Shown: positions 24,133 through 35,457 of the stretch, one piece after another
Layout of the letters: each line of letters begins with the position of its first letter
Position numbering within the stretch: position 1 is the stretch's first letter
Source of the DNA: Syncephalis plumigaleata
Lineage: Eukaryota > Zoopagomycota > Zoopagomycetes > Zoopagales > Piptocephalidaceae
NCBI GenBank assembly: GCA_025201365.1
Contig: JAIXMF010000012.1
Location: 558,001 to 622,000 of the forward strand
Reading direction: 5' to 3'
DNA: 64,000 bases
Notes under the pieces: generated by a model
The model's input: only the letters and a program-made list of their open reading frames with translations
What the model was told of the DNA's origin: nothing
The model's database searches: none
Translations under genes and position numbers: made by a program

Positions 24133-27100
24133 GCAACAGTGAAATACTACCAAGTGCCATGAGTCCACTTCAAAGTCATATACGAGGATTGGAGGGTTTA
24201 GCTATGTCACGCGATACAAGTACAGAAGGTGCCACGATTACGCCCACTCTATCACCTCCTACATCTTGTATTGTACCCGAGTTACGTAATGATGTACGTA
24301 TCATGTTCTTCCCCAAAGGTGCTACACTAGTAAAACAAAATGAACGAAACGTAGGCATCTACCTAGTTATCGATGGTGTACTTGATATATACGCGGATAA
24401 ACCTCGATTATGGGGTAGTGATGATCGCACATCATCATCATCGTCATCGTCATCATCTTCTTCATCATCACCATCATCAGCACAATCGCATAAATCTACA
24501 ACGGCCAAAAACGCTGTGCCATTACTAAGTAGCAAGGTAAAACCAACTCGTAAGCAGAAGAGTTTATTCCTCATTCGACCTGGTGGTGTTGTCGGTTATT
24601 TGTCGGCATTGACTGGACATCCGTCATTCGTTAATGTACGCGCAAGTACAGACACCTTTGTTGCCTATCTACCAAAGGAGTCATTGGATAGAATGGTGGA
24701 GCGATATCCGAATGTTCTCCTCACACTGGCTAAACGATTAATCACTATTCTATCACCACTAGGTAAGTAATGCAATCAAGTAGTAATTGGTTTATTATAA
24801 CAATGTATATCTATATTACCGATAGTGTTGCATATCGATTTCGCATTGGAATGGGTGCAAGTTAACGCTGGTCAGATTCTCTATCATCAACGCGATGATA
24901 GTGATTCCATTTACGTTGTATTAAATGGTCGATTACGATCGATTAAGGAGGGCGATACGACATTTAACCTATTTAGAGAACATGGTTTAGATGAATCAAT
25001 AGGTGAATTAGAAGTGTTAAGTAAGTAATGTGAAATACATAGGCAATTACTTAACTAACCGCTAACTCCTTTTGCTCATCATGTAAAAAGCCGATTCACC
25101 AAGATCATCCACACTTTATGCCATTCGTGATTCTGAATTGGCACGCTTGCCCAAAACACTATTCATGGCGTTATCCCTACGTCATCCGGAGATTAGTATT
25201 CAGATGTCGCGTATCATCGCACTTCGCACCCACCACCATCATCAACAGTATAGTGAGCCATGTGTCTCGCCTGCACGAGCCGTTCTACCTCAAGGGGGAC
25301 AGGGCGATTTTGGTCGGAATAATATTAACTTGAAAACGATCGCTCTATTGCCTATATCGGCCGATGTACCTATATCGCAATTTGCTAAACGACTAAATGA
25401 AGCATTGGAGAATGTAGGCGCGACTGCACTTCGACTGGATCACACTACCGTGACATCTGTACTGGGATGACATGCCTTTAGTAAATTGGGTAAATTAAAG
25501 CTGATGCACTGGCTGGCCGAACAAGAGGAAAGCTACCGTATTGTACTCTATGTGGCCGATAGCGGTGTCACTTCCCCTTGGACACAACGTTGTATTCGAC
25601 AGGTTAGTAAACAACAATAATAATAATAATATTGATATTGATATTGATATTGGTAATGAATAGGCTGATTGCATCCTCCTCGTAGGTCATGGAGATGGAG
25701 ATCCGGATATTGGTGAATATGAACGGGTATTACTTGGTATGAAATCGACTGCCCGTAAAGAGCTCGTTCTTCTCCATAATGAACGTAGCTGCCAGCCGGG
25801 ATCAACACGAGCATGGCTCAAGGTAAATTAGCATCATGAGTGTGTTTTATTTAGAATTGCAATTAATATTCTCGCATAGAGTCGTATATGGATACAAGCA
25901 CATCATCACGTCCAAATGCCACTGGCCAAACGACCCATCATGATCGGGAATGTACGACGTAAGAAGACATTCCTAAATTTGCATCAACATATACAAGAGT
26001 ACTGGCGTAACACGGCCAATAAGAAGCCTCTTACACCATACACCGGTAATCGAAGTGATTTCTCTCGGTAAGTCATTGTTGTTAGAGTATTGCTATTTTA
26101 CAGAACATGTTTTATTGATTTGTATACAAATTTATAGATTGGCACGTCGTATTCTAGGCAAATCAGTCGGTCTAGTATTAGGTGGTGGTGGTGCACGCGG
26201 TGTAGCACACATTGGTGTAATTCGAGCACTGGAGGAAGCGGGTATTCCAATTGATCTGATCGGTGGCACGAGTATGGGTGCATTCATCGGTGGATTATAC
26301 GCTAGGGATTCAGATCATATGGCAATTATTGGATTTGCCAAAATGTTCTGCAGTCGTATGATTAGCGTATGGCGACAACTACTCGACTTGACTTATCCGA
26401 TTACCGCTTACTTTACAGGCAAGTCTTATGATCGATAATGGTGATGGTAATCATTTAACATATCTATATAGGTCACGAGTTTAATCGAGGTTTATGGAAA
26501 TGTTTTGCGGAAACACAAATCGAAGACTTTTGGATTAATTTCTACTGCAACACTACGAATATCACCTTTTCTCGTATGGAATGCCATCATGTTGGCTATG
26601 CCTGGCGATTGATTAGGGCATCCATGTCGTTATCCGGTCTCGTGCCACCAGTATGCGATGGTGGTGATCTCCTGTTAGATGGCGGCTACATGGACAATCT
26701 TACCGTGTCCTACATGAAGTCATTAGGCGCCGAAACAATTATCGCCGTGGATGTGGGCAGTGTCGATGACACGTCACCCGTCTACTACGGCGACAATCTG
26801 TCAGGATTCTGGGTATTGTTGCAGCGATGGAATCCATTCCGTAGTGGTCCGGCCGTTCCATCACTGGCGGAAATACAACAACGATTAGCTTATGTGTCGA
26901 GCGTGCAACAACTGGAAGAGGCCAAGGTGGCACCCGGCTGTATGTATGTTCGACCACCGGTGGAGGGATTCGGTACATTGGAGTTTGGCAAATTCGATAC
27001 CATCATGGAGGTTGGCTACCGACACGGCAAAGAGTGTTTACGTCAATGGCGTAAGAAGAAGGTACTCGATAAGTGGAAGTTGGTCAAGGACAGAGAAACG

Positions 27101-27208
27101 CCATCACATCGTGAAGGAATAGTCAGCGACTACTTGAATAATGACGAGAACGATGGCGACATCAGTATGGAGCGTATGCCCGTGCTATCTCGACGTAATT
27201 CACTATAG
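22383..27208 (+). CDS. NTE1: Lysophospholipase Nte1 (patatin-like, neuropathy target esterase family)
   Basis: Seven exons fit: 22383-24762, 24826-25020, 25091-25602, 25664-25822, 25880-26067, 26138-26418 and 26472-27208, about 1,480 residues, the usual size. Two or three N-terminal membrane segments ([15 protein letters not shown]..., [17 protein letters not shown]) anchor it in the ER. Cyclic-nucleotide-binding-like domains follow, with serine- and asparagine-rich inserts. The patatin domain has the oxyanion loop GGGGARG, the nucleophile elbow GGTSMG and the catalytic aspartate in DGGYMDN. The family deacylates phosphatidylcholine to glycerophosphocholine. Two oddities: an in-frame TGA at 25468-25470 exactly where the family has arginine in GRHAF, with the frame intact on both sides, and an intron (26419-26471) that begins GC rather than GT. 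Confidence 0.92.
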
Positions 27209-29895
27209 TTTTATACACGTTAATCATTGAAAATGGAGAGTGAGATTACTAATTGATGCCAACTAGCTAGCACTACTCACAGGACTGCTTCTTTTTAACT
27301 GTTAATAAACCATTGTTTTATTGCTAATATATGTTGTCTACTTGTAATTAATACACATACATGCATATATAATAAGTTGTATAGTGAATAAATAGATTGG
27401 AATAAATGACTTGCATTACTGATGAAGATGCCAGAATAGTAGAATGGAATGAGTGTATGGAATGATTGATGCTGGATGAAAGATAAGAACGAGTAGATTA
27501 AAATACAATGAAGCAATAATGGGATAGGAAGGGATAGAATAGAAAGAGTAGTAATGCAAATGGTATACAACAATGACACGTCGATATAGATCAAGTTAAT
27601 TCATGTTTATTAATATTGCTAGTGGATACTTGTCAACAATGGATGACAGCGAGTGTTGGCAATAAGCATTAGCATGGTTGATTATCCCGTCATGTTGTCG
27701 TTATTGCTGAATATTAGTTGGTTGACATTTAGAATGGGAATTAGTACATATTGTCTGGATGTTGTCTCGTGTATTAGCAATGAATAGAAATGGCAACTTA
27801 CCGAATAGAATGGAAATAGTATGTAGTCAACAGCGTTGACAGTTGGATGCTCTAATTGTAATATTGTTAGTGCATTGTAATAAATGAACTTACCTGTAAT
27901 TAATAACTGTGAATGAATGAACGAATGAACGAACGAATGAATTATAATAAAGTGTTAAGATATGTTATGTCCCCATCATATCCACATCCTTTCAATCATC
28001 AGCCTGTTGAATATGAAAGAGTTGATGCAATGCTGAATGGTTGGAAAGCCTTGCGACAATATACCACTATACTGCCGAACATTAATGCAATAACATTCAA
28101 CAATAAAGCTATGGAGGCTGGCATATGGTCCATTCATTGCAAATGGCCATACACCTCATTGGCAGTATGAATGGCATCGAAGGCTGACCAATCACCACCA
28201 CTGACAATGTTGCCGCTCCGTCGCGGTTCATGGTATATCAACCGAAGCGCATACGAGGGATCAGTAGATTAGCACATTGATACAAATGTATCTGTGCTAA
28301 TGGGACATAACATAATAAATAAAAGGATTGGGATGATGCAAAGGGAGGGTTTCGATGTATAAGCAATGATTATAAGATAATGTAAGTGGAGGAGATAGAA
28401 ATACATAGAAGCATTATAGAGCAAAAAACAGCAATAGAATATAATAGCGTAGACATTAAACATTGGAAATAAGCAAACATACGTTGGATTATAGCAGTAT
28501 TGGGACAGGATGATGCAGATAAGAATGATTAGAAATACATAGGTATATTGCAGTTTGAATAGGATAGCGCGAATAGAATGATAAACACACACAAATACAT
28601 ATCATTAAATGAGGTCAGTCACCAGAATATCGAGTAAGCTAGGCTTCCCTTCTCCCAGCGAAGGTAGCAACATGATGATCAAATATCATGGCAAAGCGTC
28701 GTTTAAATGATATTATGATGGCAAATTATCTCAAACACATATCATTATAGAATAAAGATACGTATTCAAGCATTTGCAAACTGATACATTCCATAATACT
28801 CATATAATAGAGAGGCCACTTGGCTACATTAACGACTTAATGACCTGTAGGAACAATGGCGACTTTTTTCCGCGAGGAGCTTGCAGTCTCGTAAAGCCCT
28901 CATTCAGAACCTAGTAACACCATTGCATAAGCTTCATATTATACAAGTATATGAATGTCCGCAAGCAAGTAGCATAGAAGACCGACACCCGTTACAGGTA
29001 CAGACATTGCACTGAGCTGAAAGAAAGTCAACTACGCTCATTACCACACTCAGCGCTACGCTGCACGCTAACAGTTTACAGAGCACTGACCTATTTTACT
29101 ATGTGTATGTTTAAACAAAGAAAAGAGAAAGCAAAAGTAAAGAGTGAAGAATGAAGAATGAAGAATGAAGAATGAAGAGTAAAGAGAAAGAGAAAGAAGT
29201 GGACAGTGGAGTAGTCCTTATCGATGAAGGGTATGCTAACCGGCTATGAGCGCTTCTGTCATTGGCTAATCAGCACAGGATATCAAAGAGACGATAAGGC
29301 CTTCCTATTTAGTAAGATAGGTTTCAGTGATACGGATAGCTATTTGTCCTTGGATTTAGAGGGTCAAACGACCTAAGTTGCGTTCCCCCAGTTGGGTGTG
29401 CAATGCCGTGATTACAGCGTACTAGGAAAAACCAGTATGGAAATAGGAGTAATAGCACACACGTTTTGCAATACATACATAAGCGTGCATGGCCCGTGCG
29501 ATATACCTGTCCTTATTAACTAAGCATAATAAAATAAGTGACACTAGAACTTAGCGAGATAGTCACTCATAGTGAACAAGCCAATCATTTGCACGCAATC
29601 ACCGCGTAATAGCGACTTCACGTGATTATAGCGCTCACAACAAGGATAGCAGCTTAATTCTGTGCGGATTGCAAGAGCATTGACCAAGAAGTGAGACATA
29701 GCGGCCCAATGATCGATCTCGTCTATCCGATCCACTCCATCTCATTTCATCTATTCGATCCACTCCATATCATCTGCCTGACTCATCCACTTCCTCTATG
29801 ACGAAATAACTTCTTTCTTTTTCTTTTCGCTTCTATCAACTTCTATCTTCTTTACTAAGCATATCATTGCTTTACGTTACTATCGCCCTTACAAT
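27209..29895. other. Gene-free stretch, 2.7 kb
   Basis: No supported exon. GAATGAAC units lie near 27,910-27,935 and GAAGAAT units near 29,145-29,180. A minus-strand open frame at 29,544-29,735 has even codon use and four cysteines but no recognisable family and no ATG near its start. Polypyrimidine tracts precede the next gene (29,755-29,860). Confidence 0.5.
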
Positions 29896-32110
29896 ATGTC
29901 TGCTTCTACGTCCACCACAAACGCAAGCCTTGCTTCACCGCACAGTAATGAGCGGCTATACGTTAACCTACCAAAATTCTGGGATACACTATGTGAAGAG
30001 GATAGGGAGAGCATGGTCTGGTGGCTGGAGGTTATTGACACCGAGATTACAGGTATGTACCGCTAATGTTTATACGAGTAACTACTAATTAGTACATAGA
30101 ACCCATAGAACCCATAGAATACACGTTTTCGCGAGGTCAGACACTCAAGTTTGGGTCCGACGATATAGAATGGTAAGTTCTACTATATTATTAGAGCCCC
30201 GTATATACTAATGATATCTCCATTTTAAATAGTGATTACCCGCTTGAGATAGATGAATTAGCGGGCGTCTATTTTGAGCTGGCAGTGGTGAGTCAATAAT
30301 AGCTGCTTCACACGTATATCGCTAACTATAGTATACATTGATAAATTATACTGTAGAACCGCAATGGCATTACATTTAAGGTAGGCAACATACTAGAGTG
30401 TTTATTATTAATACTCACGTCATAACTAGAACAAGAAGCTCCCATATGTAAATGGTAAGCAGACTGCACCGCCCAATACATAACGACTTATACGATATGT
30501 AGTTGAAGGAGCTGTAGTAAATACTGGCCATGAACAAAGAGTCCGAAATGAGTGCCATATCGTCATTCCCAATTGCACAAGTAAGTAAACGGCTAATACA
30601 ATCTACGGCCGTCGTTAACCATATCTGTATTGATAGCAAAATTCGTTGTACACAAGCTGCAAAGAACGACTGTCAAAGAGAATATCGACGACAAAGAATA
30701 CTATGATGTAAGTTATAGTATAATGACCTGAAAATAGCAATAATAACGAATGTTGTATTATAGTTGGTGGGCGAGGACTACATCATAACTAACACGAGAC
30801 TGGGAGGGTAAATGATCTCTGAATGTTAATATTGACGAAAAGCTAACTAACGCTAATCGCTTAGAGGACGACATAAATCAGTCTACCTTGGATTTAATCG
30901 CACTGCTTGTAACCGTGTTGCGATCAAGTTCTCCCCACAAGGCCGTCACCAGAATATGGTTTTACAAGAGGTGCGCATACTCCAGGAGTTGATTGGTCGC
31001 CCACACTTTATCCAGCTGGTCGATGCATTTGCAACCCATCATAACACATATATTGTCCTCCAACATACCTGGGGGAGTCTGGGTCGTTACATTCGCCTTC
31101 ATGTAACGATCCCAGAAGAATGTGCAAAGGAGATATTCAAACAGCTGTTGAAGGGCATCAAGGTAAGTTATATTATAATTTAGCAATACTATAGAACACT
31201 AATTATTTATTAGATCATGCACGACAAGAATATGGTACACAGAGGTAAGCCATACTAACGAATTCCTCATACTATTATTAACGTGGCATTTATTACTAAT
31301 GCTATTGCACCATTAGACATTAAAGTAAGTATCAATTTATTGGCAGTACATCATATCATAGCTAACAATGCTCTTTATAGCCTGACAACATCTTGTTGTT
31401 GGAGTTCAGTGAGGCGCCCACAGCGGTCTTCGCTGATTTTGGGCTAACCTATCAGTTTGCGTCGCCAGGGCTAGTTATTACTAGCTTCGCTGGCACGCAA
31501 GCTTACATAGCACCAGAAGTGATCAGAACAAATCACGACTGGGAGGGCATTAAGTCAAGAGTAGGACTAATGGACTCGGCTATGGTTCAGCAGCTGGACT
31601 CGGAGCCGTTTATTGATAGTGGCTACGACCAAGCTTCCGATATGTGGAGCTTGGGAATGGTGCTATTCGAGATGGTATTTGGTAAGTGACTAAATAATTA
31701 CAACTTACTTCTACTAATATCGATATTATTATTAGGATACTTGCCATTTGGGGAGTCTGGCCAACTCCACTTCCAATTACACAACATCCTAGCAACGGAT
31801 GTTAGTACATATAACCGGAATGGGCAAGTAACGGATGAGTGTAAGTAGAACAATTATTATGAGTTTATTGCTTGCTAACTATTAATTAGGCATGGAGCTC
31901 ATCCGAAATCTCCTCGTAGTAAATGCCGATGAGCGGTACACGGCAGAGGAAGCGCTGGATTGCGCATGGCTAGCTGAGCCAGAGGTAGAGGAAGCGAGCT
32001 CCTCTGCTTCACCACAGCAATCTCACCAGGGCAACCGGCGATGGCCCTTCCCTCCAACTCGTACCCGCTACGACCGCGAGGCCAAGCGGGGGCCCATTAA
32101 CTACAGATAG
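29896..32110 (+). CDS. Serine/threonine protein kinase with an FHA-like N-terminal domain
   Basis: Fourteen exons join in frame: 29896-30052, 30100-30172, 30233-30287, 30357-30380, 30430-30454, 30503-30580, 30637-30707, 30764-30807, 30865-31162, 31214-31244, 31317-31324, 31381-31681, 31736-31840 and 31890-32110. The kinase domain has a glycine loop (LGGGRHKSVYLG), VAIKF with the catalytic lysine, the catalytic loop HRDIKPDNIL, DFG, and APE followed by DQASDMWSLGMVLFEMVFG. The region before it (YTFSRGQTLKFGSDDIEW, VYFELAVNRNGITFKNKKLPYVN) looks like a divergent FHA fold, which would make it a Rad53/Cds1/Dun1-type CAMK, but the FHA reading is weak. The 8-base exon supplies the aspartate-isoleucine-lysine of HRDIK. 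The C terminus is basic and short. Start is the first ATG of the frame. Confidence 0.8.
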
Positions 32111-33722
32111 TAAGTAAACATTTATTTCTATAGATATATGACTAACATATCATTAGTTAAATATGCACCGCTACATTCTTTCCTTCTTCTTGAATCACAT
32201 CTTGCTTAACATGTATTTTATACTGAAATAAATTCTGTGCTTTATTCTAATTCTCAATTACTCTTACAATCAAATGTCGTTGACAGCACACATACACAAA
32301 TCATTAATGAATGCTTATACTGCTACTTTATCACACATGTAGCTGAATGCTTAGCATACTGAATCTATTTATTCAAGTGTTCGACAATATCAGCATACAT
32401 ATTTTATTTTAATCATTACTCTAAGCAGATACAACTAATATCATCTTGCTACTCATCTCATTCCACTATTACTTTCATACACTCACTTTCGCTCACTTTA
32501 CTCATTATGACTATTTATTTCCGTCATTCTATCTTATCCCACTACATATACATGCTTGTCACTGCTGCCATTTCTCACTGCATGTATTCACTATTCCACC
32601 TATTGCTCATTTCCCTTGTCATTTATTTCTTTACACAGCACGCGTCTTCTTCGTGTCAACTACATTCCACTTGTCAGTAAACAACACACGTCTACTTCCT
32701 CTTAACTATATGCTAGTTATTCCTTTCCTTTTATTTACCTATTCACTTTCTCAGTAATACGCGTCTTCTTCGTGTCATTCGCATTCCACCTACTTCATCT
32801 TTCACTTTAGCATACACCTTCCCAATAGCAGCTATTCTGTCATACTATCTCTATGATGTTTATTTATATCTTTGTTTTCCTCTTGCTCTAAACTATCTAC
32901 ATGCTCACTTGTCGTTATTATTACTATACCGATAAGCCTTGTTTATTGTTCGTTCTAGTGCTTTGTTTTCTATCACTGTCCTACTTATTTATCAATGCTT
33001 AAGCGTTCACTACTCTCGTTGTAATATGTACCTTTTACTTTTACCGCTCTTTTCCGTCATCTGTTTGTATGCCACCATTACGTCATGCTTTTATTTGTAT
33101 TTTTATTTGTTTACTGCCATCTCCATACTCTATCTACCTACAAGTATACACTGTTTCTTCGAATAAACTGGCATACGTGTTCATGCACCCTTTCTTGCTC
33201 ATTCCTTGCTCGTTCGTGTCAACTCAGTCATTCTACTAGTTACTGCTTGTTTATTACATTGTTTATCGTGTATTCTATTTGTTCACTCGTTGCTCTCTAT
33301 GCAATTAACCGTAAGCATTATCACCATAACTTATCTATCATACTAGTTTATTACTACTTGTAAGTACATGACATGGCAATATCCAACTATACTAGTACAC
33401 TTGTATCGTCTACCTTATAGAATTGATGATGATAGTTATCGCTATCAATAAATGATCCATAATTGAGCACTAAATTGTTATTATTATCATGCTATATCAA
33501 TTGGCATTTCTATAATGATAATGGTGTTAACAATTGTGCAAATCTATTTATTAATAGCCTGCGAAATTTACAGGATAAATGCGTTAATCGGTTGGAAAAA
33601 CCCTGTAAGCGAATGGTTGTGTCGATAAAAAATCAAACGCACTAATTTCCGTGGGACACGTAATCCAATCTCTTTCTAGCAACTACTCGTTTATTGATAT
33701 TGCAAACGCATATACCGCTAAG
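32111..33722. other. Gene-free stretch, pyrimidine-rich
   Basis: No supported exon. Most of 32,400-33,350 is C/T-rich on the plus strand with open frames of tyrosine, serine and leucine. A segment of about 25 bases containing CGCGTCTTCTTCGTGTCA occurs at about 32,641 and again at about 32,760. A diverged copy of the dispersed repeat lies near 33,431-33,607. Confidence 0.5.
33431..33607 (+). repeat. Dispersed AT-rich repeat, copy A (diverged, partial)
   Basis: The 3' half shares ATCTATTTATTAATA, then GTTAATCGGTTGGAAAAA and CCCTGTA with the copies at 39.4 and 43.4 kb. The 5' half is barely recognisable. Confidence 0.6.
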
Positions 33723-34365
33723 ATGACCGACACTTATGTCAATAGCACAGTTTATATTGGATCCGATCACGCTGGTAAGTAGATAGTTGACTATAAAATA
33801 TAACTAGTAGCTTATACGGCAGGCTGTAGGTTATGATCTCAAGGTCGAACTAATCGAGTATCTTCGCTCGCAAGGTAAAGCAGTGGTCGACGTTGGCTGT
33901 TTCTCCAAAGAGCGTGTAAGTGCTATGAAAGGGTGTAGAGCGTATTACTCGTGTTAAAACCGAAGTTAGGTCGACTATCCAGAGTATGCACCACCTGTCG
34001 CCGAAAAGGTGCTAGATACAAGTGCCAGTCCAAAGAATGCTGGTATTCTTGTGTGTGGTTCCGGTATCGGTATCTCCATTGCTGCAAACAAGATCAACGG
34101 TATTCGATGCGCTTTATGCCATGATCATTATGATGCATCCATGGCACGTAAAGTAAGCGGATTTACTTGATCGCTAGTGTTGCAACGCGACTAACTATTC
34201 CCTGTCAATTAGCATAATGACGCCAATATCGTTGCATTGGGCGGACGTACTACCGGCGCTGAAGTAGCTAAAGAGATCGTTGATACGTTCTTGACTACCG
34301 GTTTTGATGGTAACCAGCATGCCATTCGTGTGGCCAAGATCCATAAACTTGAACAGCAGCAATAA
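33723..34365 (+). CDS. rpiB: Ribose-5-phosphate isomerase B (RpiB/LacAB family)
   Basis: Four exons: 33723-33774, 33830-33915, 33970-34152 and 34213-34365, about 157 residues, the family length. Motifs include IGSDHAGYDLK at the N terminus, [12 protein letters not shown], the active-site cysteine loop [23 protein letters not shown], and [15 protein letters not shown]. The enzyme interconverts ribose 5-phosphate and ribulose 5-phosphate in the cytosol as part of the pentose phosphate pathway. This is the bacterial-type isomerase, unrelated to the RpiA/Rki1 fold; the three spliceosomal introns show it is established in the fungal genome. The AATAAA signal at 34,364-34,369 overlaps the stop codon. 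Confidence 0.93.
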
Positions 34366-34489
34366 TAAAGATCACTTTATGGCTATTCCTCCTTTATACG
34401 TAGCTTTATTATGAATACATGTGTAAATAAGTGAATAATGGATGAATTGGAAAGAGAGTTCTTTTTCTTCTTCTTCTTGTTAATGTTTT

Positions 34490-35319
34490 TTACTGACGGA
34501 ATACAGGTGGACGATCCTCTTTATTGCGATGCATTCGCAATACAAGCCATTCAATGGCATCCTCAACACCTTCACTAATAAGAGGAGTGTCACATTATTA
34601 GTGCATACTTGCAATGACAATCAACATATAGTGCCGCTTACCCTTTAAGCGCGGATATCGGCAAGACTCGACTGTCACGAGCGCCTAATTGTAGCGCGAT
34701 ACGATTGAACACCTCTTTAATGTCCTCCACGCGCATAGCTTGGTCAGTATCCTGTTTATTGGCCAGCATAACCACTGGAACTCCCTCGACACTATCGTTC
34801 ATCACCATTTGTTCTAGGAATATCGGTTAATTCATGCTAGTGTATTTCGATCCAACTATCCTACCGAATGTTTCCCGACATTGATCTAGTCGCATGCTAT
34901 CCGCGCTGTCGATGACAAATACAATGCCGTGACATTCGTCGTAGTATTTATCCCAGAGAACACGTAGCGCATCCTGTCCGCCTAAATCCCAAAAGTTGAT
35001 ACGGGATCGATGCACCTCCACTTTACCAACTGAGATAATATACAATTTTAGTATGATAATATAACCAGGTATTATATTAGTAGCTTACTGTTCATGCCTA
35101 CCGTTGGTGTAATTTTCTCGGGCGGTAAACCCCTGATACCCAAGTAGATTTGCTTAATTTGCTCTAGCAGCGTCTATTCATCATGGTTAACCATCGATAT
35201 AGTCTATCGGTAATCGAGTAACTAACAGTTTTGCCTGCATTGTCCAGTCCGAGAATAATAACATTGTACTCCTCTTTCTGAGTTAAATGAGCGTATAGAC
35301 CACTAAATAGCGTGTACAT
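34490..35319 (-). CDS. ARL3: ARF-like small GTPase Arl3/ARFRP1
   Basis: Five exons on the minus strand: 35227-35319, 35089-35173, 34865-35029, 34642-34813 and 34490-34574, giving 199 residues. It starts MYTLFSGLYAHLTQKEEYNVIILGLDNAGKT (P loop), then TPTVGMN (switch I), INFWDLGGQDALRVLWDKYYDECHGIVFVIDS (switch II) and VVMLANKQD (guanine specificity), and SALKGEGVEDAIEWL. The N-terminal MYTL plus WDKYYxECHG are typical of ARFRP1, called Arl3 in yeast, which acts at the trans-Golgi to recruit Arl1 and GRIP-domain golgins. The glycine at position 2, usual for myristoylation, is absent, as in the family, where the N terminus is acetylated. Confidence 0.93.
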
Positions 35320-35457
35320 GATGTAAGCTATGTGTTGGTAGGAGGAGGATATATTGTGCGGAAATAAAGAGAGAAAGAGAAGGTTGAAACAATCGTTTAA
35401 ATCGAACAGTTTGCAAGGTTTTCTTGTTCTTTTTTTTAGTTTGTTTATTTGATTACA

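Noticed and set aside
24359-24574. Aspartate-rich minus-strand frame
   Set aside because: It mirrors the serine run in NTE1.
25456-25482. An intron that would remove the NTE1 TGA
   Set aside because: The only nearby GT-AG pairs are 23 or 32 bases long and would shift the frame.
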